Of a DNA stretch of 64,000 bases, positions 1-8,961 are shown in pieces; positions within the stretch are counted from its first letter, which is position 1, and each line of letters starts with the position of its first letter. The stretch is taken from contig NZ_CP040899.1 in NCBI RefSeq assembly GCF_006349365.1, forward strand, positions 3,348,001 through 3,412,000, given 5' to 3'. Source of the stretch: Georgenia wutianyii. GTDB lineage: Bacteria; Actinomycetota; Actinomycetes; Actinomycetales; Actinomycetaceae. Made by a program: the position numbers and the translations under genes. The notes beneath the pieces were generated by a model. That model saw only the letters and a list, made by a program, of their open reading frames with translations, was not told where the DNA came from and made no database searches.

Positions 1-398
1 ACGAGCGGGCCGAAGGTGCGCCGCCACGCCCCGCCGTCGGCGCCCAGGCCCGCGACGGTGCGCTCGAGGTCGCGCCACGCGAGCCCGGCGCGGGCACCGT
101 CGAGCGGGTGGGCGTAGGACAGCTCGGGGGCGACGAGCTCGACGCCGCGGGCGGGCAGGTCGAACGCGGAGAGGAACGGGCTCGCGGTGGCGAGCGGGTG
201 GACGGCGGAGCACACGTCGTGGACGAGACCCTCGCCGAGCCCGAGGTCCAGGGTGCGGGCACCGCCGCCGACGGTCGTCTCGGCCTCGAGGAGCAGGACG
301 CCCAGTCCGGCCCGCGCCATCGTCACCGCGGCCGCCAGGCCGTTGGGTCCCGAGCCCACGACGACGACGTCGCGTGTCTCCCTGGAACCCGGCACCAC
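1..398 (-). CDS. NAD(P)/FAD-dependent oxidoreductase (phytoene desaturase-like), 5' part only
   Basis: Only about the first 132 residues lie inside the window; the gene runs off the left edge. After a GTG start at 398 (a second in-frame GTG follows directly) comes a Rossmann FAD-binding segment with the motif GSGPNGLAAA near residue 15, then an acidic ribose-binding end (LLLEAE) and a GGGARTLDLG segment, as in the phytoene dehydrogenase/amine oxidase superfamily. Substrate and reaction cannot be told from this part. It lies 41 bp behind the stop of the TPR gene on the same strand, so read-through from the moxR operon is possible. Family assignment is fairly secure; function is not. Confidence 0.75.
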   Translation of the reverse strand, partial: MVPGSRETRDVVVVGSGPNGLAAAVTMARAGLGVLLLEAETTVGGGARTLDLGLGEGLVHDVCSAVHPLATASPFLSAFDLPARGVELVAPELSYAHPLDGARAGLAWRDLERTVAGLGADGGAWRRTFGPL

Positions 399-439
399 CT
401 CATTGTGTGGCCTGCGGCCGGCCGGCGCAGGCGGACGGG

Positions 440-1267
440 CTACCAGTTCTGTCCGCCGCCGAAGCCGCCGCCGCCGCGCTCCTGCTCCTCCTGGCGCTCG
501 CGCTCGGCGTCGCGGTTGCGCTCCTCGAGCTCCTCCTGACGGGGGTCCTGGGTGGGCTCGGGGGTCGGCTCCGCGCTGGGCTCCTCACCCGGCGTCGGCT
601 CCTCGGACGGCTCGTCGGACGGCTCGTCGGAGGGCTCGTCGGTGGGCTCCCCGCTCGGCTCCTCGGTGGGCTGGTCCTGCGGGTTCTGGCGGTCCTCGCG
701 GGCCTGGTCCTCCTTGTCCTGCTGACGCTCGGAGGTCTGCTCGTTCTGCGGGGAGGTCGTGCACGGGGCGATGACCTCCTGCGCCTCGGCGTAGTAGGCC
801 TCGGCGATGCCCGGGTCGCCGTCGCCGGTCGCCGCGACGTCGCCCAGCGCCTCGATCGCCAGCGAGAGGTTGGTGCGCACACGGCACTCGGGGGACTCCG
901 GCGCCTTGCTGCCCTCGGGACCGCCGGGCAGCGGCCCCGCCTCCGGGACGCGCTCGAGGGCCACCCGCAGGTCCTCCACGGCGAGGAAGTGCTCCTCGGC
1001 CCGGTACAGCGCGGTCCCCCGGTTGAACCAGGCCTTCCACTGCTCGGCGAAGCCGGTCCAGCGCTGCTGCGCCTCGTACTGGTCCGCGGCCTCGGGGAAG
1101 CGCAGCGCGTCGTAGTCCCGGGTGCCGAGGAGGTTGCCGGCCCACGTCCCGAGGAGCAGCGAGCCGACGACGAGGAAGGCGAGGACGACGGGCGCCGACC
1201 ACGCGAGGAGGCGACGGCGCAGGCGCAGGTGCGGCGGCAGCGCTGGGCGCTCGCGGGTCCGGCTCAT
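440..1267 (-). CDS. Membrane-anchored TPR-like protein, last gene of the moxR/VWA operon
   Basis: The 275-residue protein has a basic N-terminus, one membrane segment at about residues 22-42 and a helical repeat-like part at about 55-185 (YEAQQRWTGFAEQWKAWFNRG and following), resembling TPR helices. The last third is a low-complexity tail rich in Glu, Pro, Ser and Asp, with serial SDEP/TDEP units, ending in a Gly-rich stretch and QNW. In the comparable BatC/TPR proteins of MoxR-VWA operons the soluble part faces outwards; that is family knowledge. The ATG at 1267 overlaps the stop of the upstream VWA gene as ATGA, so translation is probably coupled. The exact role is unknown. Confidence 0.75.
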   Translation of the reverse strand: MSRTRERPALPPHLRLRRRLLAWSAPVVLAFLVVGSLLLGTWAGNLLGTRDYDALRFPEAADQYEAQQRWTGFAEQWKAWFNRGTALYRAEEHFLAVEDLRVALERVPEAGPLPGGPEGSKAPESPECRVRTNLSLAIEALGDVAATGDGDPGIAEAYYAEAQEVIAPCTTSPQNEQTSERQQDKEDQAREDRQNPQDQPTEEPSGEPTDEPSDEPSDEPSEEPTPGEEPSAEPTPEPTQDPRQEELEERNRDAERERQEEQERGGGGFGGGQNW

Positions 1268-2307
1268 GCCGCGCTCCTCTCACGCCGCACGGGGGCGCCG
1301 GGCCGCGGGAAGTGGCGCGCCTGGTGCCACGCCTCCCACGCGAGGAGCACGGCGAGCACCGCCGCGGCCGGCCAGTAGACGTCCTCGTAGACCGACACGT
1401 CGCGCCGGCCGTCCGCGGCGATGGTCTCCGCGTCGATCCCGGCGACGAGCCCGCCGACGTCGGAGGGCTGGTTACGGTGGACGTAGTCGAGCCCGAGCTG
1501 CTCGGCGACCCGCCGCAGCTGCGTCTCGTCGATGCGTGAGACGGCGGGCGGGGACCCGGGCTGGGTCTCGTCGAGGATCCACTCGGCGTCGGTGCCCGCG
1601 CCGGTCTCGTCGGTCCCGTCGTAGACGCGCATCTGCCCGCCCTGCGCGGTGCCGTAGCCGAGGACCGCGCCACCGTCGACGAGCGGGGCGAGGTCGGCGA
1701 AGGACTGCGGCTCGCCCTCCTCGCTGCCGTCGCCGCTCGTGTTCTCGCCGTCGGACAGGAGGAACACGACGCGCACGTTCTCCGGGTTGCGCTCCGCGGC
1801 ACCCTCGAGCGCCGCCGTGAGGGTCGGCAGCGGCCGGTCGACCGCCGAGCCCGCCGAGTAGGCGGTGATCTCCTGGACGAGGGTGTCGGCCCACGTGCGC
1901 ACGGCGCGCGCGTCGGTGGTGAGCGGGAGCTGGCGGGCGGCCTGGGAGTCGAAGGTGATGACCGAGTACCGCGCGCCGGGCATCGCCTCGACGATCGCCT
2001 CGACGTCGTGCCGCACCCCGTCCAGGCGGGGCTGCCCGCCCGCGTAGTCCTCCGCGGCCATCGAGCCGGTGCGGTCGACGACGAAGAAGACCTCGACGTT
2101 CGTCGCGACCGTCGTCGTCGTGCTCGGGACCGCCGGACCGAGCGCGACGACGAGGAGGGCGAGGACCATCCCGCCGCGGCGCAGCCAGGAGGGGAACGAG
2201 CCGTCACCGCTGCGGCGCGCGCGCACGGCGGCGAGGACGCACACGGTCACGAGCGGGAGGATGACGACGGCGACGGCCCACGCGGGCCACACGAGACGCA
2301 GGATCAT
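1264..2307 (-). CDS. VWA-domain membrane protein (second of two)
   Basis: A 347-residue protein with membrane segments at about residues 8-28 and 48-64 and another hydrophobic segment near the C-terminus (about 310-325), enclosing a von Willebrand factor A domain. The MIDAS metal-binding motif is visible as DRTGSM at about 78-83. The ATG at 2307 is preferred over longer alternatives because it overlaps the upstream stop as ATGA and has a GGAGG ribosome site 8 nt upstream. VWA proteins next to MoxR ATPases are thought to act as partners in metal-dependent assembly or envelope stress functions; the client here is not known. Gene order matches Bat-type operons. Confidence 0.85.
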   Translation of the reverse strand: MILRLVWPAWAVAVVILPLVTVCVLAAVRARRSGDGSFPSWLRRGGMVLALLVVALGPAVPSTTTTVATNVEVFFVVDRTGSMAAEDYAGGQPRLDGVRHDVEAIVEAMPGARYSVITFDSQAARQLPLTTDARAVRTWADTLVQEITAYSAGSAVDRPLPTLTAALEGAAERNPENVRVVFLLSDGENTSGDGSEEGEPQSFADLAPLVDGGAVLGYGTAQGGQMRVYDGTDETGAGTDAEWILDETQPGSPPAVSRIDETQLRRVAEQLGLDYVHRNQPSDVGGLVAGIDAETIAADGRRDVSVYEDVYWPAAAVLAVLLAWEAWHQARHFPRPGAPVRRERSAA

Positions 2308-3320
2308 GAGCGCAGCCTCCATGCCGCGAGCACCAGCCCGGCGACCCCGGCGACGGCCAGCCACAGCACCGTCTCGGGGCGGTCGGTGATGACGACCTCG
2401 GGGGCGGCGTCGAGCTCGACGGCCTGCTGGGAGTCGATGTCGGCGACGATCGCGTCGACCGCGGCCGGGTCGTCGGCCTGGTAGAACAGCCCGCCGTGGC
2501 CGGTGACCGCCTCACGGAAGGCCTGCTCGTTCTCGCGGGAGTAGGACTCGTCGGAGGAGGCGAACAGGCCGTAGAGGCGGATGTCGCGCTCGGCGGCGAG
2601 GTCCGCGGCCTCCTGCAGGCCGTAGATCGGCGCGCCGAGCACCTGGTTGTCGGTGACGAGGATGATCGAGCGGGACCGCTCGGTGTCCGACGCGTCGAAG
2701 GCGAAGGCGCACGTGGCGAGCCCGTCACCGACGAGCGAGGAGGAGTCCGGGTCGTGGGACATCGTCCCCGCGACGAACTCCTCGAGCTGCTCGAGGGCCT
2801 CCGGGGAGTGGAACAGGGCGTCGAGGTCGAAGTCCAGCGCCTCGGCGGCGGCGTCGAGCTCCTCGGTGACGAGGGCGTAGTCGTCGGTGAGCGGGAAGAC
2901 CGAGCGGGAGGTGGAGTTCCACACCGACAGGGCGATCCGCTCGCCGTCGAAGGACTCGACCATCTGGGAGAAGGTCCGCACGATCTCGCTGTCGAACTCG
3001 ATCATCGAGCCGGACACGTCGAGGCACAGGACGATGTCGCGGGTGGCCATGACCTCGGCGCGCACGTCGCGGTCGGCGGGCCGGGCCAGGAGCAGGGCGG
3101 TGCCGAGGGAGGCGACGAGCGTGAAGACGCCGAGCCCGCCGAGGGCCACCTGGTACAGGCGCATCCGCCTGCGGTAGGTGGGCAGGCGGCGCAGGTAGCC
3201 GGTGTTGGCCAGCCAGCGCACCTGCCGGGCAGGGCGGCCCTCGCGCGGCATGAACCAGCCGAGCACCGCGGCGGCGAGGACGAGCCCGAGGACCACCGGG
3301 ATGAGCCACGTCATGAGCAT
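2304..3320 (-). CDS. VWA-domain membrane protein (first of two)
   Basis: A 338-residue protein with an N-terminal membrane helix (about residues 4-22), a second near 60-80, a VWA domain whose MIDAS motif DVSGSM lies at about 101-106, and a C-terminal membrane helix (LWLAVAGVAGLVLAAW). The start ATG overlaps the stop of the preceding gene as TGATG. The first MIDAS position is Asp and the loop contains both Ser residues, so metal binding looks intact. It pairs with the following VWA gene and the TPR protein, as in aerotolerance (Bat) clusters; whether that phenotype applies in this organism is unknown. Confidence 0.85.
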   Translation of the reverse strand: MLMTWLIPVVLGLVLAAAVLGWFMPREGRPARQVRWLANTGYLRRLPTYRRRMRLYQVALGGLGVFTLVASLGTALLLARPADRDVRAEVMATRDIVLCLDVSGSMIEFDSEIVRTFSQMVESFDGERIALSVWNSTSRSVFPLTDDYALVTEELDAAAEALDFDLDALFHSPEALEQLEEFVAGTMSHDPDSSSLVGDGLATCAFAFDASDTERSRSIILVTDNQVLGAPIYGLQEAADLAAERDIRLYGLFASSDESYSRENEQAFREAVTGHGGLFYQADDPAAVDAIVADIDSQQAVELDAAPEVVITDRPETVLWLAVAGVAGLVLAAWRLRS

Positions 3321-3772
3321 CACCACTGGCGGATCACCTCCCGGGCGCGCTCGGCGGCCGTCACGGCCTCGGCGTCGCTGCGCCGCGCGAAGGACGGCTC
3401 CTCCCACAGGCGCAGGAGGTCACCGAGCCGGGCGGTGGGGTCGTAGCCGGCGATGTCCCCCGCCGTCCACGACCGCACGTCCCGCCCGATCCGCTCGGAG
3501 GCGAACTCGCGCATGATCCGGGCGAGCTCGAGGTGCAGCCCGCGCAGGTCCTCCTCACCCCGCCGGTAGGACTCCAGGGCGGCGTCGACGTCCGCGGCGA
3601 AGCGCGCCCGCCCGTCGGGCGACACGGAGCCCGCCTCGGTGGGCCGGGCGCGGCGGGTGGAGAGCAGGACGAAGGCGTACCAGCCGGCGACGGCGAGCAG
3701 GAGCACGCCGCCCAGCACGGGCACCCACGCCGAGTAGGCCTCGGGGGGCAGCAGGTCCTCAAGCCCGGACAC
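3320..3772 (-). CDS. Small single-span membrane protein of the moxR/VWA operon (DUF4381-like)
   Basis: A 150-residue protein with one membrane span at about residues 17-36 and a cytosolic helical part rich in Arg and Glu. By position (between the DUF58 gene and the first VWA gene) and size it matches the DUF4381-type partner of Bat/MoxR operons. That assignment rests mainly on context, because the sequence itself shows no catalytic motif. Its start overlaps the DUF58 coding region by 14 bp, and its stop is shared with the next start (TGATG), so it is certainly part of the operon. Confidence 0.7.
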   Translation of the reverse strand: MSGLEDLLPPEAYSAWVPVLGGVLLLAVAGWYAFVLLSTRRARPTEAGSVSPDGRARFAADVDAALESYRRGEEDLRGLHLELARIMREFASERIGRDVRSWTAGDIAGYDPTARLGDLLRLWEEPSFARRSDAEAVTAAERAREVIRQW

Positions 3773-4646
3773 GGCGCTGCCTCCGGAACAGGTCGAGGAG
3801 GGCGTCGACGACGTCGTCGGAGCTCGAGGCGACGACGTGCTCGATCCCGCGGCGGCGCAGCATGTCGCGCACCCGCTTCTTGCGGTTGGCCACGGCCGTG
3901 GTCGCGGCCGCGTGCAGGCGGCGGTCGCGCTGGAGGAAGGGGGGCAGGACGAGTCCTCCCTCGACGTCCGCGACGGGGCCCAGGCCCGGGGTGGTGGGCA
4001 CGGCGTCGGCCACCGAGATCACCATGATGTCGTGGCGGGTGCGCAGCCGGCGCAGCGCCTCCTCGTCGGTGAGGGCCGGACGGGCCTCGTCGGTGATGAG
4101 CACGACGAGCGTGCGCCGGGTGGCCGAGGTGAGGATCCGGTCCAGGACGCGGGACAGGTCCGAGGACGGCGCCTCCCGGGTGAGGTCGCGCTCGAGGATC
4201 CGCAGGAGCATCTCCATGTGGCCGGTGCCGCCGCGCGCCGGGACCTGGGTGATGCGACGCGAGTCGCCGGCGACGAGCCCGACGAGGTCGCCGCGGGCGC
4301 GGGCGAGGTAGGCGACGACGTCGGCGGCGAACAGCGCGATCTCCGACTTGCGCTCCCCGCTCGGGGCGGTGGCCGCCATCGAGCGGCCGGTGTCGACCGC
4401 GAGGACCATCGCGAGGTTCGACTCGTGGACGAAGCGGCGGATGACCGGGTGGCCCGTGCGCGCCGAGGCCTTCCAGTCGATGTCCTTGACGTCGTCGCCC
4501 GGGTGGTACTCGACCATGTCGTCGAAGTCCTGCCCGTGCCCGGTGAAGATCGAGCGGTGCTGGCCGTCGAGCAGGCCCGAGGCGCGCCGGACCGTGGGCA
4601 GGTCCAGGCGCGCTCGGATCTTCGCCAGCCGCGACGCGCTCGACAT
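3759..4646 (-). CDS. DUF58 domain-containing protein
   Basis: A 295-residue protein with the DUF58 hallmark GDDVKDIDWKASART at about residues 50-64 and a downstream MIDAS-like DTGRSM at about 85-90, which suggests a VWA-like fold. DUF58 proteins almost always sit beside a MoxR AAA+ ATPase and probably work with it; no biochemical activity is established for this one. The ATG begins directly after the moxR stop (TAAATG), so the two are coupled. No membrane segment is visible, so it is likely a cytosolic adaptor. Confidence 0.9.
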   Translation of the reverse strand: MSSASRLAKIRARLDLPTVRRASGLLDGQHRSIFTGHGQDFDDMVEYHPGDDVKDIDWKASARTGHPVIRRFVHESNLAMVLAVDTGRSMAATAPSGERKSEIALFAADVVAYLARARGDLVGLVAGDSRRITQVPARGGTGHMEMLLRILERDLTREAPSSDLSRVLDRILTSATRRTLVVLITDEARPALTDEEALRRLRTRHDIMVISVADAVPTTPGLGPVADVEGGLVLPPFLQRDRRLHAAATTAVANRKKRVRDMLRRRGIEHVVASSSDDVVDALLDLFRRQRRVRA

Positions 4647-5669
4647 TTACGGGGCGGGGACGGCGGCGAAGACGGCGTCGATGAGGGCCTCGGGCGCGAC
4701 GTTGTTCGCCAGGGCGTCGTAGGTGCGCACGAGCCGGTGGCGCAGGACGCTGTGGCTCAGCGCCTTGACGTCGTCGGGCACGACGTAGGTGCGGCCCTGC
4801 TGCAGCGCGTGCGCCTGGGCGATGCGCATGAGCGCGATCGCACCGCGCGGGCTGGCGCCGACGCGCACGTGCTGGGAGAACTTCGGCAGGGGCCGCGGTC
4901 CACCGCCGCGGGTGGTGTTGACGACGGCGACGACGTACTGCTTGATCGACGCGTCGACGTACACCTGGGAGGCCAGCCGCTGGAGGAACATGACGTCCTC
5001 CAGGGTGATCGGCTCGCTGCGCAGCGGGGCGTCGAAGGAGCCGGAGCTGATGCCGTCGAGGATGCGGATCTCCTCGGTCGGCGTCGGGTAGGTGAGCACC
5101 TCCTTGACGAGGAACCGGTCCATCTGCGCCTCGGGCAGCACGTAGGTGCCCTCCTCCTCGATGGGGTTCTGCGTCGCGAGCACCATGAACGGCTTGGGGA
5201 GCGGGTAGACCTCCCCGCCGATCGAGGTCTGCTTCTCCTGCATCGCCTCGAGCATCGCCGACTGCGTCTTGGCGCTGGACCGGTTGATCTCGTCGAGGAG
5301 CACGAGGTTGGCGTGGACGGGGCCGAGCTGGGTGGTGAACGTCCCGGTGCCGTAGTTGAAGATCTGCGTGCCGACGATGTCGTTCGGCATGAGGTCGGGG
5401 GTGCACTGGATCCGGTGGAAGGAGCCCGAGACCGACGACGCGAGCGTCTGTGCCGCCGTCGTCTTGGCCAGGCCCGGCACCGACTCCAGGAGGATGTGCC
5501 CGCCGGCGAGCAGCGTGGAGACGAGGGCGACGCGCAGCGCCTCCTGGCCGATGACCCGCTGGCCGAAGATGTCGTTGACGCGCCCGAGCAGCTCGGCGGA
5601 GCGTCGCAGGTCGGTCTGGTCGATGGTCGCCGCGCTGGGCGCGAGGCCCGTGCCGGTCGGTGTGGTCAT
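4647..5669 (-). CDS. moxR: MoxR-family AAA+ ATPase
   Basis: A 340-residue AAA+ ATPase with Walker A around residues 64-71 (VPGLAKTT) and Walker B around 122-128 (LVLLDEI), followed by sensor-type segments (LATQNPIEEEGTY, PEAQMDRF) typical of MoxR. MoxR proteins act as chaperone-like ATPases that help assemble or activate complexes, often with VWA partners, and here five such partners follow. The ATG at 5669 has an AAGGGG-type ribosome site. It is the first gene of the operon; the promoter must lie in the 132-bp divergent gap to the CopD-CtaG gene. It is not a regulatory or replicative AAA+ protein, as it lacks DNA-binding domains. Confidence 0.93.
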   Translation of the reverse strand: MTTPTGTGLAPSAATIDQTDLRRSAELLGRVNDIFGQRVIGQEALRVALVSTLLAGGHILLESVPGLAKTTAAQTLASSVSGSFHRIQCTPDLMPNDIVGTQIFNYGTGTFTTQLGPVHANLVLLDEINRSSAKTQSAMLEAMQEKQTSIGGEVYPLPKPFMVLATQNPIEEEGTYVLPEAQMDRFLVKEVLTYPTPTEEIRILDGISSGSFDAPLRSEPITLEDVMFLQRLASQVYVDASIKQYVVAVVNTTRGGGPRPLPKFSQHVRVGASPRGAIALMRIAQAHALQQGRTYVVPDDVKALSHSVLRHRLVRTYDALANNVAPEALIDAVFAAVPAP

Positions 5670-5801
5670 CGTTCCCCTTGTCCTCGAAGCCGGCCGCGGC
5701 CGGCCCGGCCTGCGCCGTGTACCTGCGCGAGTATGCCATCCACGCCTGGGGGCGGCCCGGGGGTTGCGTGGGGCCGCGCCGGGCGGATCTACCCTGGACG
5801 C

Positions 5802-7835
5802 GTGAGCCCCACGCCCCCCACCGCCCCACCCCGGCCCACGCTCGGTCTGCCGCTGGCGGCGGTCGCCGCGGGGGCCGCGCTCGTCCTCGGGCTGCTGTTC
5901 TCCGGCGCCGTCGCCCCCAGCGGCGTGCTCGACCCGGGGGCGCTCGTGCGCTGGGGCGTGCCCGCGACCACCGTGCTCGCCGACGCCGCCGCGGCGGCGA
6001 CGATCGGCGCCCTCGCGCTGTGCGCGCTCGTCCTGCCCGCCCCGGCCCGCCCGGGCGCCGGCGGTGCGGCCCGCCGGGCGGCCTCCCGGCACACCGCCGT
6101 CGACGGGACTGCGTGGCTGCTCTCGGCCCGGGTCGCCGCCGTCGCCGCGGTGCTCTGGACGCTCGCGGGAGTCGTGCGCATCGTCCTCACCTACGCCCGC
6201 ACCTCCGGTCGCGGGCTCACCGAGCCGAGCTTCGGGCCCGAGCTCGCCCACTTCGTCACCCAGATCCCCGTGGGGCGCCACTACCTGGTGGCGACCGTGC
6301 TCACCGCGGTGCTCGCCACCGTGTGCGTCGCCGTCGTGACGCCCACGGGCGCGGCCCTCGCCTCGGTGCTCGCGCTCGTCGCGCTCGTCCCGATCGCGCT
6401 CACCGGGCACGCCGCCGGGGCCGCGGACCACGGGCTCGCCGTGTCGTCGATGTGGCTGCACATCGGCTCGATGTCGCTGTGGGCGGGTGGCCTGGGAGTG
6501 CTCTGCCTCGTCGGGCGGCGCCTGGGGATCGACCGGGACGCCGCGGTGCGGCGCTACTCCGCCCTCGCCGGGTGGAGCTTCGCGCTCGTGGGGATCTCCG
6601 GCCTGGCCAACGGGATCGTCCGGGTCGGCTCGCTGGCGGGCCTCGGCACGCCCTACGGGCAGCTCGTCCTCGTCAAGACCGGCGCGTTCCTCGTGCTCGG
6701 TGTCGTCGGCTGGCTGCACCGTCGGCGCACGGTGCCGCAGGTGGCGCAGCGGCCGGGCCTGTTCTGGCGGGTGGCGGCCGTCGAGGTTCTCCTCATGGCC
6801 GCGGTCATCGGCGTCTCGGTCGCCCTGGCGGCCAGCCCGCCGCCCGTGCCGCAGGAGCCGACCACGCGGCCCAGCCCGGTCGAGGCGGTCACCGGGTACC
6901 CGGCGCCGCCGACGCCGTCCTTCGCCGCCTGGCTGAGCGAGTGGCGGGTGGACATCCTCTTCGCCGTCGCCGCCGTCGCCGCGATCGCCGTCTACCTCAC
7001 GTGGGCGCGGCGGCTGCGCCGGCGCGGGGACGACTGGCCGGCGCTGCGGACCGTCTCCTGGGTCGCCGGCGTGGTGCTCTTCGCCTGGGTGACCTCCGGC
7101 GGGCCGGCCGTCTACGGGCTCGTCCTGTTCAGCGCCCACATGCTCCAGCACATGCTGCTCGCCATGGTCGTGCCGATCCTCTTCGTGCTCGGCGCGCCGG
7201 TGACGCTGGCCCTGCGGGCGCTCCCGGCGCGGACCGACGGCTCCCGCGGGCCGCGGGAGTGGCTGCTCGCGCTCGTCCACTCCCGGTGGGCGCAGTTCCT
7301 GGCCCGGCCGGTGGTCGCGGCGATCAACTTCGCGGGCTCGATGATCGTCTTCTACTACTCCCCGCTGTTCGCCTTCGCGCTCGACATGGACCTGCACATC
7401 GGGCACGTGCTCATGGTCGTCCACTTCACCCTCGCGGGGTACCTGTTCGCCAACGCGCTCATCGGCATCGACCCCGGACCGAGCCGCCCGTCCTACCCGA
7501 TGCGGCTGCTCCTGCTCTTCGCGACGATGGCGTTCCACGCGTTCTTCGGCGTCTCGGTCATGCAGGCGACGACGCTCTTCGCCGCCGACCACTTCGGCCG
7601 CCTCGGGCTGCCGTGGGGCGTGGACGCGCTGGCCGACCAGGAGCTCGGCGGCGCGCTCGCCTGGGGGATCGGGGAGCTGCCCACGCTCGTGCTCGCCGTC
7701 GCCGTCGCCATCGCGTGGTCGCGCGACGAGGACCGCACCGCGCGTCGCCAGGACCGCCAGGCGGACCGGGACGACGACGCCGCCCTCACCGCCTACAACG
7801 CCCGCCTCGCCCAGCTCGCCGACCACGACCGCTGA
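5802..7835 (+). CDS. CopD/CtaG fusion membrane protein (copper resistance and cytochrome c oxidase assembly domains)
   Basis: A 677-residue protein made almost entirely of membrane helices. The N-terminal half (to about residue 340) resembles CopD (HFVTQIPVGRHYLVAT; SMWLHIGSMSLWAGGLGVL), an inner-membrane copper import protein. The C-terminal half resembles the caa3-type CtaG/DUF1404 oxidase assembly proteins (SAHMLQHMLLAMVVPILFVL; LHIGHVLMVVHF), with many conserved His. Such fusions are common in actinobacteria and are thought to deliver copper to the oxidase; that role is inferred. The GTG at 5802 is chosen because the Pro-rich start and first helix follow it; the reading frame stays open far upstream only as antisense to moxR. 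Divergent from moxR. Confidence 0.88.
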   Translation: MSPTPPTAPPRPTLGLPLAAVAAGAALVLGLLFSGAVAPSGVLDPGALVRWGVPATTVLADAAAAATIGALALCALVLPAPARPGAGGAARRAASRHTAVDGTAWLLSARVAAVAAVLWTLAGVVRIVLTYARTSGRGLTEPSFGPELAHFVTQIPVGRHYLVATVLTAVLATVCVAVVTPTGAALASVLALVALVPIALTGHAAGAADHGLAVSSMWLHIGSMSLWAGGLGVLCLVGRRLGIDRDAAVRRYSALAGWSFALVGISGLANGIVRVGSLAGLGTPYGQLVLVKTGAFLVLGVVGWLHRRRTVPQVAQRPGLFWRVAAVEVLLMAAVIGVSVALAASPPPVPQEPTTRPSPVEAVTGYPAPPTPSFAAWLSEWRVDILFAVAAVAAIAVYLTWARRLRRRGDDWPALRTVSWVAGVVLFAWVTSGGPAVYGLVLFSAHMLQHMLLAMVVPILFVLGAPVTLALRALPARTDGSRGPREWLLALVHSRWAQFLARPVVAAINFAGSMIVFYYSPLFAFALDMDLHIGHVLMVVHFTLAGYLFANALIGIDPGPSRPSYPMRLLLLFATMAFHAFFGVSVMQATTLFAADHFGRLGLPWGVDALADQELGGALAWGIGELPTLVLAVAVAIAWSRDEDRTARRQDRQADRDDDAALTAYNARLAQLADHDR

Positions 7836-7858
7836 CCCGCTCACCCCCTCCCTTCGCC

Positions 7859-7894
7859 GACAGCCGACTTCCGCGCGAGAGCCGACTTCCGACG
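7859..7894. repeat. Two tandem 18-bp units of a dispersed intergenic repeat
   Basis: Two head-to-tail units (GACAGCCGACTTCCGCGC, then a GAGAGCCGACTTCCG variant) directly behind the CopD-CtaG gene. The same unit occurs as a three-copy tandem at 30104-30155, and in inverted, diverged form at 30188-30340, 34076-34120 and 55061-55137. No open reading frame explains it. Confidence 0.7.
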
Positions 7895-8005
7895 CGCGTC
7901 TACGACCTGGGTCTGACCCCCGTCCCCCTGCGGGCCGACGTGACAGGCCGGACGAGCAGCCCCGCGGCTGATTCGCGCGCGGCCGGTCCCGGCCAGCATG
8001 GAGGT

Positions 8006-8272
8006 ATGGACGAGCAGAAGACCGCGACCCTCAACCGGCCCACGGCACGCGGGGGCGGCGCGCCCCTCACGCAGCGTGCGCTGCGGGCGGGGTGGTGGAC
8101 GACTGCCGTCACCTTCACCGTCGGCGCCTTCGTCGCGCTCGACCGTGCGGCCTGGGTCGACGGGCTGGCCGAGCCCACCCAGAACGCGCTGCGCATCGCG
8201 ACCGGCGCGGCGCTCATCGCCCTCGCCGGTCTGCTCGACCCGTGGGGGTCGCGCGAGGAGCCGCGCGACTAG
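8006..8272 (+). CDS. Small two-span membrane protein, unknown function
   Basis: An 88-residue protein with a polar, Arg-containing N-terminus and two hydrophobic segments (about residues 30-45, TAVTFTVGAFVAL; and 64-79, IATGAALIALAGLL). I do not recognise a named family; small proteins of this layout are frequent in actinobacteria. A GGAGG lies almost directly in front of the ATG, closer than usual, so the start could be slightly different. Its stop TAG overlaps by 4 bp the stop of the convergent DUF2993 gene. The codon use fits the neighbours. Confidence 0.65.
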   Translation: MDEQKTATLNRPTARGGGAPLTQRALRAGWWTTAVTFTVGAFVALDRAAWVDGLAEPTQNALRIATGAALIALAGLLDPWGSREEPRD

Positions 8273-8961
8273 CCGATCCAGCTGCCGAGCTCGACGTCCC
8301 TGCCCTCGAGCCGCAGCTCGAGCCCGTCCCGGCCGACCGCGAGGCGGGTCGGCTCGAGACCGTCGGAGAGCCCGGGGATCTCGATCCGCGCGTCCCGGAG
8401 CGCGCCCTCGAGGAGGTCGATGACCTCCTGCGGCACGTCCGCCGTCCCCACCGAGATGTCCTCCAGACGCAGCCCGACGGCGCCGTCGACGATGACCGGC
8501 TCCACGCGCGCGTCGAGCTCGAGCCCGCCGGCGTCGATCCCGACCTGGAGGAGCCCGTCCGCGACCTCCACCTGCAGCGGCAGGCCGGGCAGCCCGCCCT
8601 GGCCGAAGGCGTCGCGCAATGTCGACACCGGGATGTCCGCGTTGATCTCGACGGTCTCGGCCCGGTAGGGCTCCCGGGGCGTGACCCCGCGCGCCGCGAC
8701 ACGGACGTCCTGCAGCTCGAGCCCGTCGGCGACGAGGCTCGGCGCCCTGCCGCGGATCTCGGAGAGCCGGCCGGCCAGCACCTGGGTGAGGAACGGGAAG
8801 CCGTCGATCTCGACCTCCGTCCCGGGGGCGAGCTCGGCCCACTCGCGTGCCTCGGCGAGCACCCGGTTCTCGGCCTGCGCGACGGCGAACCGGTCGACGG
8901 CGACGAAGGCCGCCCCGAGGACGACGAGGACGATAAGGACCACCGTGGCGACGCGACGCAT
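8269..8961 (-). CDS. LmeA-like phospholipid-binding protein (DUF2993)
   Basis: A 230-residue protein with an N-terminal signal anchor (VATVVLIVLVVLGAAFVAVD) and a beta-rich exported part with the DUF2993 opening PGTEVEIDGFPFLTQVLAG. In mycobacteria the family member LmeA binds phospholipids and supports lipomannan maturation in the cell envelope; whether this protein does the same is inferred from family only. The ATG at 8961 is chosen because the hydrophobic leader follows at once; upstream in-frame codons do not look coding. The two palindromic repeats at 9075-9180 lie upstream. Confidence 0.8.
   Translation of the reverse strand: MRRVATVVLIVLVVLGAAFVAVDRFAVAQAENRVLAEAREWAELAPGTEVEIDGFPFLTQVLAGRLSEIRGRAPSLVADGLELQDVRVAARGVTPREPYRAETVEINADIPVSTLRDAFGQGGLPGLPLQVEVADGLLQVGIDAGGLELDARVEPVIVDGAVGLRLEDISVGTADVPQEVIDLLEGALRDARIEIPGLSDGLEPTRLAVGRDGLELRLEGRDVELGSWIG

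Noticed and set aside
3837..5801. Plus-strand extension of the CopD-CtaG frame across the DUF58 and moxR genes
   Set aside because: The opposite strand encodes clear DUF58 and MoxR proteins; recognisable CopD sequence begins only after the GTG at 5802.
5670..7844. Minus-strand extension of the moxR frame across the CopD-CtaG gene
   Set aside because: It is low-complexity and antisense to a clear membrane protein; the MoxR N-terminus and ribosome site fix the start at 5669.
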